NCBI GenBank assembly: GCA_000719695.1
Contig: JOHN01000008.1
Span: 104,133-168,132, forward strand
Direction of reading: 5' to 3'
Length of the DNA stretch: 64,000 bases
Origin: Streptomyces sp. NRRL F-6131
GTDB lineage: Bacteria > Actinomycetota > Actinomycetes > Streptomycetales > Streptomycetaceae
Shown here: positions 27,309 through 35,051 of the stretch, one piece after another
Position numbering within the stretch: the first letter of the stretch is position 1
How the letters are laid out: every line of letters starts with the position of its first letter
Made by a program: the position numbers and the translations under genes
The notes under the pieces: model-generated
The model's input: the letters and a program-made list of their open reading frames with translations, nothing else
Database searches by the model: none
What the model was told of the DNA's origin: nothing

Positions 27309-28301
27309 TCAACGGCTCAGGGTGTCGATCTCCGCCAGCTCCTCGTCGGTCAGCGGACCGCCCGCCAGCGCGTCGATGTTCTGGTCCAGCTGCCGCACGC
27401 TGCTGGCCCCGATGATCACCGACACCACCCGCGGGTCACGCAGCACCCAGCTCAGCGCCAGCTGCGCCAGGGTCTGTCCACGCCGCTCCGCCACCTTGTT
27501 CAGCGCGCGCAACTGGTCCAGCTTCGCCTCGGTGAGCGCCTCCTCACGGAGGAACTTGCCGATCGACATCCGCGACCCCTCCGGCACCCGGCCGGCGAGG
27601 TAGCGGTCCGTCAACAGGCCCTGGGCGAGCGGGGAGAATGCGATCAGGCTGGTCCGGGTGTCACCGACCGCGTCCAGCACGCCCTCGTCCTCCACGTACC
27701 GGTTGAGGATCGAGTACGCGCACTGGTTCATCAGCACCGGCGTGCCCAGCTCGCGCAGGATCGCCACGGCCTCCCGGTGCTGCTCCGCCGGGTAGTTGGA
27801 GATGCCCGCGTACAGCGCCTTGCCGGCCCGGACGGCCGAGTCCAGCGCGCCCATGGTCTCCTCGAGCGGGGTGTTCGCGTCGTAGCGGTGCGAGTAGAAG
27901 ACGTCGACGTAGTCGAGGCGCATCCGGTCCAGCGACTGGTCCAGGCTGGCGAGCAGGTACTTGCGGCTGCCGCCGTCGCCGTAGGGGCCGGGCCACATGT
28001 CGTAGCCGGCCTTGGAGGCGATGAACAGCTGGTCCCGGTACGGCCGGAAGTCCTGGGCGTAGAGGTGGCCGAAGTTGCGCTCCGCGCTGCCGTACGGCGG
28101 ACCGTAGTTGTTGGCCAGGTCGAAGTGGGTGATGCCCCGGTCGAAGGCCCGGCGCAGCACCGCCCGCTGGACGTCCAGCGGTTGGGCGTCGCCGAAGTTG
28201 TGCCACAGGCCCAGCGAGACGGCGGGGAGCAGCACGCCGCTGCGCCCGGCCCGGCGGTAGGTCATCGAGGCATAGCGGTCGTCCGCGGCGAGGTAGCTCA
28301 T
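27309..28301 (-). CDS. Aldo/keto reductase (YghZ/MgrA-like)
   Basis: 330-residue NADPH-dependent aldo/keto reductase close to L-glyceraldehyde 3-phosphate reductase. Markers: YLAADDRYASMTYRRAGRSG at the N-terminus, FDLANNYGPPYGSAE with the catalytic Asp/Tyr, KAGYDMWPGPYG with the catalytic Lys, YSHRYD with the His, and the C-terminal NADP site IIGASSVRQLDQN. ATGs occur at 28310 and 28301; the second has AGGA at proper spacing and fits family members. It is convergent with the ssu operon, so its link to sulfur metabolism is only by position. Confidence 0.9.
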   Translation of the reverse strand: MSYLAADDRYASMTYRRAGRSGVLLPAVSLGLWHNFGDAQPLDVQRAVLRRAFDRGITHFDLANNYGPPYGSAERNFGHLYAQDFRPYRDQLFIASKAGYDMWPGPYGDGGSRKYLLASLDQSLDRMRLDYVDVFYSHRYDANTPLEETMGALDSAVRAGKALYAGISNYPAEQHREAVAILRELGTPVLMNQCAYSILNRYVEDEGVLDAVGDTRTSLIAFSPLAQGLLTDRYLAGRVPEGSRMSIGKFLREEALTEAKLDQLRALNKVAERRGQTLAQLALSWVLRDPRVVSVIIGASSVRQLDQNIDALAGGPLTDEELAEIDTLSR

Positions 28302-28587
28302 GGCGGACATCCTGCCAGCTCGGGACCGTCCGGCCGAGGGACGTGCCGCGGACGTCCGGCACCGCGTCCGGAGTGCGGACCGGCGTCGCGTCCGTTGTCG
28401 CGTTCGGAGTCGCGTTCGAGGCCTGGTGCACAGGCGGATCCCGGGCCGTGTCCGGCCCTGCGCGCCCGGTGCACCCGGTGTGCCCGGTGTGCCCGGTGTG
28501 CGGGCGCCCCTTGCCGCGTGGTGGGTCGGTGCCTATGCTCGCCATGGGTCGTGGATCATGCGCGTGCGAGCGGAGGGGGCCGGAGCC
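28302..28587. other. Intergenic region upstream of the second Cys-rich leader
   Basis: No gene is supported. It holds the divergent promoters of the aldo/keto reductase and the leader/LLM unit, and a short GTGTGCCCG direct repeat (three units around 28478-28500). Confidence 0.5.
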
Positions 28588-28659
28588 GTGGACGTCGACG
28601 TCCGTGCTGCCCGTCTCCGCCTCCGCTGTTGTTGTCGCCCTCGCAGCACCTCGCGCTGA
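28588..28659 (+). CDS. Cys-rich leader peptide before the second LLM monooxygenase
   Basis: 23 residues from a GTG with GGAGGGGGCCGGAG upstream, or 33 from ATG 28558. The peptide contains RLRLRCCCRPR, three consecutive Cys codons in the middle rather than at the end. It precedes the LLM monooxygenase by 191 bp on the same strand. The design matches a cysteine-sensing attenuator leader. Between leader and gene lie imperfect direct repeats of CCGACGTTCCTGAC (28684-28735). Confidence 0.65.
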   Translation: MDVDVRAARLRLRCCCRPRSTSR

Positions 28660-28850
28660 GCACCTCGCGTTGAGCACCGGCTCCCGACGTTCCTGACCTC
28701 CCCGACGTTCCTGACGTCGCCGACGTTCTCGTCCTGCCCCGTGCGATCCGCCCCTCCGGTGCTGCGCCTGCGTGAGCGGCCGACCGTGGGGCGCTCCGCC
28801 GGGCCGTCGTGCCGGCCGTCCTTCCACCGAGCGTCCCCAAGGAGACCGCC

Positions 28851-29882
28851 GTGCGGTTCATCGTCTCGTCCCTCGCGTCCAACGTGCCGGATCCCGTCAC
28901 CGGGATCCGGCGTACCCCGCACGAGAAGTTGCACAACGTCATCGACCAGGCCGTCGCCGCCGAACGCCTCGGCTTCGACGGCTACGGGGTGGGGGAGCGG
29001 CACGGCGAGCCGTTCGTCTCCCCGGCACCACCCGTACTGCTGAGCGCCATCGCGGCCCGCACGTCGACGATCCGGCTGTTCACCACCGTCGCCGTACTCT
29101 CCGTGGCGGACCCGGTCCGGGCCGCCGAGGACTACGCGTTGGTCGACCAACTCTCCGCCGGTCGGCTCGAATTGATCATCGGGAAGGGTAACGATCCGCG
29201 CCACCGCGAGCTGTTCGGGCTGGCGGAGGACCGGCAGTGGGACGCGCTCGCCGAGAACTACGCACTGCTGCGCCGCCTGTGGCGGGAGGAGAAGGTCAGC
29301 TGGGAGGGCGGGGGCCGGCCGCCGCTGCACGAGGTCACCACCTGGCCGAGGCCCCACCAGGACCCGATCCCGGTCTGGCACGGCAGCGCGACCAGCACGC
29401 TCTCCACCGACCTGGCCGCTCGCCACGGCGATCCGCTGTTCTCGGCCAACACCTCCCACCCCTTGGAGACCTACAGGGTGCTGGTGGACCACTACCGCGA
29501 GCGCTGGGAGCACTACGGCCACGACCCCGCGGACGCCAGGGTCGGGACCGGGTTCGCCGGGCTCTTCCTCGCCCGGCGTTCGCAGGACGCGCTCGAGGGC
29601 TTCCGGCCGTACTGGGAGGCGATGTCGAGGTGGACGGCCGGCCGGGGCAACCGCTCGCCGTTCGTGTCCCTGGAGGACGCCGTGGCGCGGGGTTCGCTGC
29701 TGGTCGGCAGCCCGCAGCAGGTGATCGAGAAGATCCACCGGTACCACCGGGCCTTCGGCAACGAGGTGGTCGGCGTCGGGGTGGACCTGCTCACGGAGGA
29801 TGCCCAGCTCGAGCAGTTGGAACTGTTCGCGACCGAGGTCGCGCCGGTGATCCGGCGTGAACTGCCCTCCAGGAGGCCTTGA
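28851..29882 (+). CDS. LLM-class flavin-dependent oxidoreductase
   Basis: 343-residue luciferase-like monooxygenase. RFIVSSLASNVPDPVTG, AAERLGFDGYGVGERHGEP, DQLSAGRLELIIGKGNDPRHRELFGL and GSATSTLSTDLAARHGDPLFSANTSHP match the putative FMN-dependent LLM oxidoreductases often found with sulfonate transport genes. Start GTG with AAGGAG 7 bp upstream. The Cys-rich leader in front suggests regulation by cysteine supply and a role in sulfur acquisition; the substrate is unknown. Confidence 0.85.
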   Translation: MRFIVSSLASNVPDPVTGIRRTPHEKLHNVIDQAVAAERLGFDGYGVGERHGEPFVSPAPPVLLSAIAARTSTIRLFTTVAVLSVADPVRAAEDYALVDQLSAGRLELIIGKGNDPRHRELFGLAEDRQWDALAENYALLRRLWREEKVSWEGGGRPPLHEVTTWPRPHQDPIPVWHGSATSTLSTDLAARHGDPLFSANTSHPLETYRVLVDHYRERWEHYGHDPADARVGTGFAGLFLARRSQDALEGFRPYWEAMSRWTAGRGNRSPFVSLEDAVARGSLLVGSPQQVIEKIHRYHRAFGNEVVGVGVDLLTEDAQLEQLELFATEVAPVIRRELPSRRP

Positions 29883-29988
29883 TTCCGTTCACGGTGACGC
29901 ACGGTCATCGGTGGTGGCCGGTGGGGTGATGCGCGCCACGATCCCCGGGTGAATGCCGCGCGCCTTTCCTGGGGACGACGATCACACA

Positions 29989-30022
29989 GGGCCGTGGACC
30001 GCCGGGGGGCGGCCCACGGCCC
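29989..30022 (+). terminator. Terminator of the LLM gene
   Basis: Stem 29989-30003 with 30008-30022, one internal mismatch and a 4-nt loop, in the 304-bp gap between the LLM gene and the TetR gene. Confidence 0.75.
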
Positions 30023-30134
30023 CTCGTTCTCCCTGCCCCTCATTTCCCCGGCCCCTCGTTTCCCCGTGGCCCCCAGGTCTGCGATGTCTTTCGATGTCGG
30101 GGCTTTCGGCCCTCCGGGCGTGCGTACCACGTCT

Positions 30135-30178
30135 CTGTACCTACTGGTATGTACAGCGGCGTGTACCAGTAGGTACAG
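30135..30178. promoter_or_regulatory. Operator of the TetR operon: perfect 15-bp inverted repeat
   Basis: Arms at 30135-30149 and 30164-30178 (left arm CTGTACCTACTGGTA) are perfect inverted copies around a 14-bp spacer, and each arm contains the inner symmetry TACC-N4-GGTA. The site ends 8 bp before the TetR ATG, so binding would block the gene and the operon behind it. It suggests two adjacent dimers of an autoregulator. Confidence 0.8.
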
Positions 30179-30186
30179 TGACGACC

Positions 30187-30753
30187 ATGGCAACCCAGGA
30201 CCGCCTCATCGAGAGCACCCAGGAACTCCTCTGGGAACGCGGGTACGTCGGCACCAGCCCCAAGGCCATCCAGCAGCGGGCCGGCGTCGGGCAGGGCAGC
30301 ATGTACCACCACTTCGAGGGCAAGACCGACCTCGCCGCCGCGGCCCTGCGTCGCAGCGCCGAGCAGATGCGGGCCGTCGCCGAGGCGGACCTGGCCGGTC
30401 CGGGCACCGCCTACGAGCGGGTCGCGGCCTACCTGGGGCGCGAGCGCGACGCCCTGCGAGGCTGCCGGATCGGCCGAATGGCCCAGGATCCGGACGTCGT
30501 CGCCGATTCCCGGCTGCGCGCGCCCGTCGAGGAGACCCTCGGCTGGCTGCGCGGCCGGCTCGCCGAGGTGATCGCCGAAGGCCAGGCGGCCGGCGAGCTG
30601 CGGCCCGGCGCCGAGCCCGCCGACCTCGCGGCCGCCGTGGTCGCCGTCGTTCAGGGCGGGTACGTGCTCGCCCGTGCCGCCGACAGCGCGGAGCCCTTCG
30701 AACAGGCCGTCCGCGGCGCCCTCGCCCTGCTCGCCGCCCACCGTCGCGATTGA
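30187..30753 (+). CDS. TetR-family regulator
   Basis: 188 residues: an N-terminal HTH (RLIESTQELLWERGYVGTSPKAIQQRAGVGQGSMYHHFEGKTDL, residues 6-49) and a helical ligand-binding domain. It is first in a row of four co-oriented genes and sits directly behind the inverted repeat at 30135-30178, so autorepression is likely. The longer frame upstream of the ATG would run through the operator and is rejected. Confidence 0.9.
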   Translation: MATQDRLIESTQELLWERGYVGTSPKAIQQRAGVGQGSMYHHFEGKTDLAAAALRRSAEQMRAVAEADLAGPGTAYERVAAYLGRERDALRGCRIGRMAQDPDVVADSRLRAPVEETLGWLRGRLAEVIAEGQAAGELRPGAEPADLAAAVVAVVQGGYVLARAADSAEPFEQAVRGALALLAAHRRD

Positions 30754-30825
30754 GTCCAGCACGCCGCGACCGGGTCCGGCACGCCGCGACCGCGCCCGGC
30801 ACGCCGCGATCGGGTCCCGCGCCGT
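30751..30825 (+). repeat. 20-bp tandem repeat after the TetR gene
   Basis: Units of 20 bp with core GGCACGCCGCGA start at the TGA stop of the TetR gene: 30751-30770, 30771-30790, 30791-30810 and a diverged fourth unit. It fills about half of the gap to the DUF4865 gene. Confidence 0.75.
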
Positions 30826-30912
30826 CGCGACCGAGTCGCGCACCGCGGCGGCTGCGGGCCGGCTGTTGATCCGACGCCACCGAACCGCCGTCGTCCTTCC
30901 CGGGAGCCCGCC

Positions 30913-31488
30913 ATGCACGCGATGCAGTACGAGATCACCCTTCCCGCCGACTACGACATGGGGATCATCCGCCGACGGATCGCCACCAAGGGCCATCTGC
31001 TCGACCACCACCACGGCCTCGGGCTCAAGGCGTACCTGGTGCGCGAACGCGGACTCGACGGCTCGCCCGTCAACCAGTACGCGCCGTTCTACCTGTGGCG
31101 CACCGCCGAGGGCATGAACAGCTTCCTCTGGGGGCCCGGATTCCGCACGCTCAGCGCCGACTTCGGACGCCCCGCCGTCCGCCACTGGCTCGGCGCAGGT
31201 CTTCACCGGGGTCCGGCGGCGGGCACTCCCGTGGCCGCGACCCGTGCGACGGCCCGGCTCCCGGAGGGCGTCGACCCGGCCGAGGCCGTCGAACGGGCCC
31301 TCGCCGAACTGCCCGACCACCCCGACCTGCACACCGCGGCCGTCGCCGTCGACCCGGCGGCCTGGGAGGTGCTGCGGATCGCCCTCTGGTGCGGCGCCGC
31401 TCCGGACGACGTGCCCGGCACCCGGTACCGCGTGCACCACCTCTCCAGCCCCGAACTCGACCGGCTGCCCGTCGGTCGCCACTGGTGA
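30913..31488 (+). CDS. DUF4865 family protein
   Basis: 191-residue protein of the DUF4865 family (MQYEITLPADYDMGIIRRRIATKG, KAYLVRERGLDGSPVNQYAPFYLWR, then a C-terminal half ending LPVGRHW). Function unknown; members are commonly found next to TetR regulators. The ATG at 30913 follows GGGAG; a second ATG two codons on is also possible. It is followed after 17 bp by the CMD gene. Confidence 0.88.
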   Translation: MHAMQYEITLPADYDMGIIRRRIATKGHLLDHHHGLGLKAYLVRERGLDGSPVNQYAPFYLWRTAEGMNSFLWGPGFRTLSADFGRPAVRHWLGAGLHRGPAAGTPVAATRATARLPEGVDPAEAVERALAELPDHPDLHTAAVAVDPAAWEVLRIALWCGAAPDDVPGTRYRVHHLSSPELDRLPVGRHW

Positions 31489-31505
31489 AAGGACCGCTCC
31501 GACCG

Positions 31506-32069
31506 ATGCACCCGGCAGTCGCTCCCACAACTCCTCTCGCCGACAGGCCCGTTGACGTCGGCCTCGTCCCCTCCCCGATGGACCGTTCGGCCGGCCACGC
31601 GCTGCTCGCCGAACTCGCCGGTCCGCGAACCCGCTCGGACACCCTGGGTCCGCTCGACGACCTCGCGCCGGGCTTCGCCGACTGGATCGTCACGGCGCTC
31701 TTCGGCGGCACCTACCAGCGGCCCGGACTCGCCCTGCGGGACCGCCAGGTGGCCAACCTCGCGGCGCTCACCGCACTCGGTGGCGTGGAACCGCAACTCG
31801 CCGACCACGTCCGCAACAGCCTGCGGATCGGCCTGACCAGGACGGAGATCACGGAGGTCCTGGTCCACCTCGCGCCCTATGTCGGCGTCCCCAAGGCACT
31901 GGCCGGACTGCGCGTCGCCTCCGCCACCTTCGCCGAGACCGAAGCCGAGGTCGAAGCCGAGACCGAGGGCGGGCACGAGGCGGACGGCGGGCACGAGGCT
32001 GACGGCGACGACGGCAACGGCCACGGCGACCGCACGTCCGGGGCCGGCACCGGGGGAGAGGCGGCATGA
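31506..32069 (+). CDS. Carboxymuconolactone decarboxylase (CMD/AhpD-like) family protein
   Basis: 187 residues of the CMD fold: LAPGFADWIVTALFGGTYQRPGLALRDRQVANLAALTALGGVEPQL, then RTEITEVLVHLAPYVGVPKAL. The CxxC of AhpD is absent, so a decarboxylase-like rather than peroxidase-partner role is likely. About 45 C-terminal residues are a Glu/Gly/His/Asp-rich tail with EAE and GGHEAD repeats, probably disordered. The stop overlaps the next gene (ATGA). Confidence 0.85.
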   Translation: MHPAVAPTTPLADRPVDVGLVPSPMDRSAGHALLAELAGPRTRSDTLGPLDDLAPGFADWIVTALFGGTYQRPGLALRDRQVANLAALTALGGVEPQLADHVRNSLRIGLTRTEITEVLVHLAPYVGVPKALAGLRVASATFAETEAEVEAETEGGHEADGGHEADGDDGNGHGDRTSGAGTGGEAA

Positions 32070-32980
32070 GCGCCGCCGTCCGCACCGTCCTCGGCGACGT
32101 CGACCCGGCCGGACTCGGCGTCTGCGACGCCCACGACCACCTCTTCCTGCGGAGCCCCAGGCTGCCCGGTGAGGAGTTGGACGACCCCGCCGCCGCCGAG
32201 GCTGTGCTGCGCGACTTCGCGGCCGCAGGCGGTCGGACGTTCGTCCAGTGGACGCCTGCCGGGATGGGGCGACGGGCCGACGTGCTGCCCGAACTCGCGC
32301 GCAGGACCGGGGTCCACGTGGTTGCGGCCACCGGGCTTCACCAGGCGGTTCACTATGAGCCGGTGGATCTCGAACGGCGCTACGCCGGTCTCGCCGGGTT
32401 CTTCACCGCCGAACTCACCACCCGGCTGCACGGTGCGCCCGAGGGCGTTCGCGCCGGACTGATCAAGGTGGCGGGCGATTACCACGGCCTCGACCCGCAC
32501 ACCCGGAAGGTGATGGCGGCCGCCGCCGAGGCGCACCACGCCACGGGCGCGCCGATCGCCGTGCACCACGAACTCGGTACCGCCGCACCCGACGTCCTCG
32601 ACCTGCTCTGCGACCGGTACGACGTCCCGCCCGGGCGGGTGATCCTCGGACACCTCAACCGGCTCCCGGACCTCCGTCTGCACCGCGAACTCGCCGACCG
32701 TGGCGCCTTCGTGGCGTTGGACGGGCCCTCCCGCGCCCACCACGCGACCGACCATCGCCTCTTCGACACGGTGGCGGCCCTGGTCGAGGCCGGTCACGCC
32801 GACCGGCTGCTCCTCGGCGGCGACACCACCACCCGGACCGCCCGGCACGCCCCGGGCCCCACGCACCTTCTCACCGCCCTCGCGCCCCGACTGGCCCGAG
32901 AATTCGGCCCCGACCTCCCGCACTGCATCCTGACCGTCAACCCGGCTCGGGCCTTCGCGGCCGAGTGGCGCCGGGCCTGA
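32066..32980 (+). CDS. Phosphotriesterase-like metal-dependent hydrolase
   Basis: 304-residue amidohydrolase-superfamily enzyme of the PTE/PHP type. Metal-site motifs: CDAHDHLF (HxH), LIKVAGDY (bridging carbamylated Lys), PIAVHHELG and VILGHLNR (His ligands) and LLGGDTTT (Asp). Lactonase or esterase activity is more likely than phosphotriesterase for family members. It ends the TetR-DUF4865-CMD operon; together with a CMD-fold protein it could act on a lactone. Confidence 0.88.
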   Translation: MSAAVRTVLGDVDPAGLGVCDAHDHLFLRSPRLPGEELDDPAAAEAVLRDFAAAGGRTFVQWTPAGMGRRADVLPELARRTGVHVVAATGLHQAVHYEPVDLERRYAGLAGFFTAELTTRLHGAPEGVRAGLIKVAGDYHGLDPHTRKVMAAAAEAHHATGAPIAVHHELGTAAPDVLDLLCDRYDVPPGRVILGHLNRLPDLRLHRELADRGAFVALDGPSRAHHATDHRLFDTVAALVEAGHADRLLLGGDTTTRTARHAPGPTHLLTALAPRLAREFGPDLPHCILTVNPARAFAAEWRRA

Positions 32981-33001
32981 GCGGAGCGCGGCGTGAGCCC
33001 A

Positions 33002-33080
33002 GGGCTGACAGCTGACAGAATCTGTTATCTGAAATCTGATATCTGTCAGCTGATATCTGTCAACTGTCAATTGTCAGCCC
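33002..33080. repeat. Heptad dyad array, copy 2
   Basis: Eight contiguous 7-bp units related to ATCTGTC (33020-33075) follow inverted units GACAGCT and GACAGA (33007-33019). The outer ends GGGCTGACA (33002-33010) and TGTCAGCCC (33072-33080) are perfectly complementary. It lies between the convergent PTE and SDR genes, where no other terminator is visible. Confidence 0.85.
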
Positions 33081-33117
33081 GGACCCTCGAGCCGGCTCCG
33101 GTGAGTGACAACCCGCG

Positions 33118-33882
33118 TCACATGTGCGTGCCGCCGTCGATCCGCAGCTCGGTCCCGGTGACGAACGCGCCGTCGTCCGAGGCGAGCATGGCGATCACGC
33201 CGGCGACGGTCTCCGGGCCGGCGAAGCCCTGCCCGAGCGCGGGCGAGAGCTTGGCGAGAAGGCTGAAGTCCGCGTCCGCAGGCAGGCCCGGGTTGTTGGT
33301 CATGCCGCTGTCGATGCTGCCCGGCGCGACGCACACCGCGCGCAGGCCCTGCTTGGCGTACTCGGCGGCGATCGCGTGGGTGAACGACTGGATGCCGCCC
33401 TTGGTCGCGGCGTAGGCGGCCATGTAGGGGTGGGCGAAAGTCGCGGAGGTGGAGCTGAAGTTCACCACCACGCCCTCGCCGCCCGCGAGCAGTGCGGGCA
33501 GTGCCTCGCGGGTCATCAGGAACGTGCCGGTCAGGTTGACCGCGATGATCTTGTTCCAGAACTCCAGGCTGGTCTCGTGGGTGTGCGTGGAGCGCAGGAT
33601 GCCGGCCGCGTTGACCAGTACGTCCAGGCCGCCGAGTCCGGCCACGGCCTCGGCGACGCCGGCCCGGACGGCGGCCTCGTCGGCCACGTCCAGTACCGCC
33701 GTGGTGAGGCGGTCGGCGGTGCCGTCGGCGGTGGCGCGGTCCAGGGTGGACTTCAGGCCGTCCTCGTTGACGTCGACGGCGACGACCCGCCCGCCCTCGG
33801 CGAGGATCCGGTGGACGGTGGCGCGGCCGATGCCCGAGCCGCCGCCGGTGATCAGGGCGTTCCGTCCGTTGAAGCGCTCCAT
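33118..33882 (-). CDS. Short-chain dehydrogenase/reductase
   Basis: 254-residue classical SDR. NAD(P) motif TGGGSGIG (about 13-20), DVN after beta-2, NAAG near 93, catalytic Ser in SSTSA (about 146), YAATKGG (Tyr/Lys, about 159-163) and APGSID. The start at 33882 has GGAG 7 bp upstream; the longer frame to 33954 lacks a ribosome site. It is divergent from a TetR gene, which probably controls it. Substrate unknown. Confidence 0.9.
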   Translation of the reverse strand: MERFNGRNALITGGGSGIGRATVHRILAEGGRVVAVDVNEDGLKSTLDRATADGTADRLTTAVLDVADEAAVRAGVAEAVAGLGGLDVLVNAAGILRSTHTHETSLEFWNKIIAVNLTGTFLMTREALPALLAGGEGVVVNFSSTSATFAHPYMAAYAATKGGIQSFTHAIAAEYAKQGLRAVCVAPGSIDSGMTNNPGLPADADFSLLAKLSPALGQGFAGPETVAGVIAMLASDDGAFVTGTELRIDGGTHM

Positions 33883-33939
33883 GGTGGTACTCCGTTCCGT
33901 TCGTGGTCTCGCAACCTCGATGACACGGTACGCCTGAAT

Positions 33940-33952
33940 GGCACGTCGTGCC
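33940..33952. promoter_or_regulatory. Palindrome between SDR and TetR genes
   Basis: GGCACGTCGTGCC (5-bp arms, 3-bp centre) lies in the divergent region of the SDR and TetR genes and is the best candidate operator for the TetR regulator. Confidence 0.5.
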
Positions 33953-34073
33953 AAAAAGTCTGAACATGCCGATCAGGCTCAACGCGTCCTAACGACCTCA
34001 TGCGTCAATGCGCCCTGCCATGCCTGAGCGGCACGCCGCGCCGTCGATCCCTTCGTCCGCGTACGCTGAGCCC

Positions 34074-34694
34074 GTGACCGGACGTCCGACCCTGAATCAG
34101 CGCCGCCGCGAGAGCACCCGGCTGGAGATCGCCCAGGCCGCGGCGGAGCTGTTCGCCGCCCGCGGCGCCGAGGCGACCACCGCCGAGGAGATCGCCACCG
34201 CCTCCGGCATCTCGCTGCGCACCTTCTACCGCTACTTCTCGGAGAAGGAGGACGCCGTCGCCCCGCTCCTCGCGGCCGGCGGCGAACGCTGGGTGCGGCT
34301 CTTCGCCGAGAGCGCGTCCGACCTGCCGGTCCGCGAGGCGCTGGAGCGTTCGGCGGCCGAGTCGCTGAGCCCGTCCGACGTGTCGGCCGTCGAGGCCATG
34401 CGCTGGACCCGGGACCTGTTGCGCGACCCCCGGCTCGCCTCGGTCTGGCAGCGGGTGCACGCCGACTCCGAGGAGCGACTGCGCGTCGCGATCGCCGACC
34501 GCTGCCCGCCGGGCACCGACCTGCTGGAGATCCGGCTCGCCGCCGCCGCTGCCACCGCCGCCATCCGGGTCGCCCTGGAGCAGTGGGCCCGCTCCGGAGC
34601 CCCGGCCACCGGCCCCGGCTCGCCCCGCGAACTCGGCGCCCGCTGCATGCGCGAACTCACCGCGGGCCTCGACCTCTGGACCCACGTCAACTGA
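34074..34694 (+). CDS. TetR-family regulator divergent from SDR
   Basis: 206 residues: HTH (STRLEIAQAAAELFAARGAEATTAEEIATASGISLRTFYRYFSEKEDAV) and an Ala-rich helical domain. No ribosome site precedes the GTG, but TACGCT lies 7 bp upstream, matching a -10 element of a leaderless transcript. An upstream ATG (34008) would add 22 residues unlike the family. Confidence 0.85.
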   Translation: MTGRPTLNQRRRESTRLEIAQAAAELFAARGAEATTAEEIATASGISLRTFYRYFSEKEDAVAPLLAAGGERWVRLFAESASDLPVREALERSAAESLSPSDVSAVEAMRWTRDLLRDPRLASVWQRVHADSEERLRVAIADRCPPGTDLLEIRLAAAAATAAIRVALEQWARSGAPATGPGSPRELGARCMRELTAGLDLWTHVN

Positions 34695-35051
34695 CGTCGC
34701 CCCCGTCACCCCGGCACCGCCCCGTCACCCCGGCACCGCCCCGTCACCCGGACGTCGCTCCGGTCACCCCCGAGGGCCGCATACCTGCCGCATCGCCCGG
34801 AGCGCCGTTCCCCGTACGGTCGCTCCCCGTGACGACCGACCGTCCCGTGCACATCCGAACCGCCCGCTTCTCCTCCTCCAGGCCGATGGTGTTGCCGCTG
34901 GTCGGCGGGGACGGGAGGTGCTCCGCGACCGGTAGGCTGGGTGGCCGCGCCCCGGCGACGGCCCCTGCTGCGGACGGGGGAACCGGGGCGGCCCTCCCGG
35001 GTGTCCTTCCCCCGGGGGCGGGGGAGCACGAGGCGTGGGAGCAAACACGAC
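34695..35051. other. Intergenic region with 19-bp repeat
   Basis: 357 bp with no gene. A 19-bp unit (CCCCGTCACCCCGGCACCG) is repeated at 34701-34719 and 34720-34738, with a partial third. The promoter of the esterase gene must lie in the second half. Confidence 0.5.
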
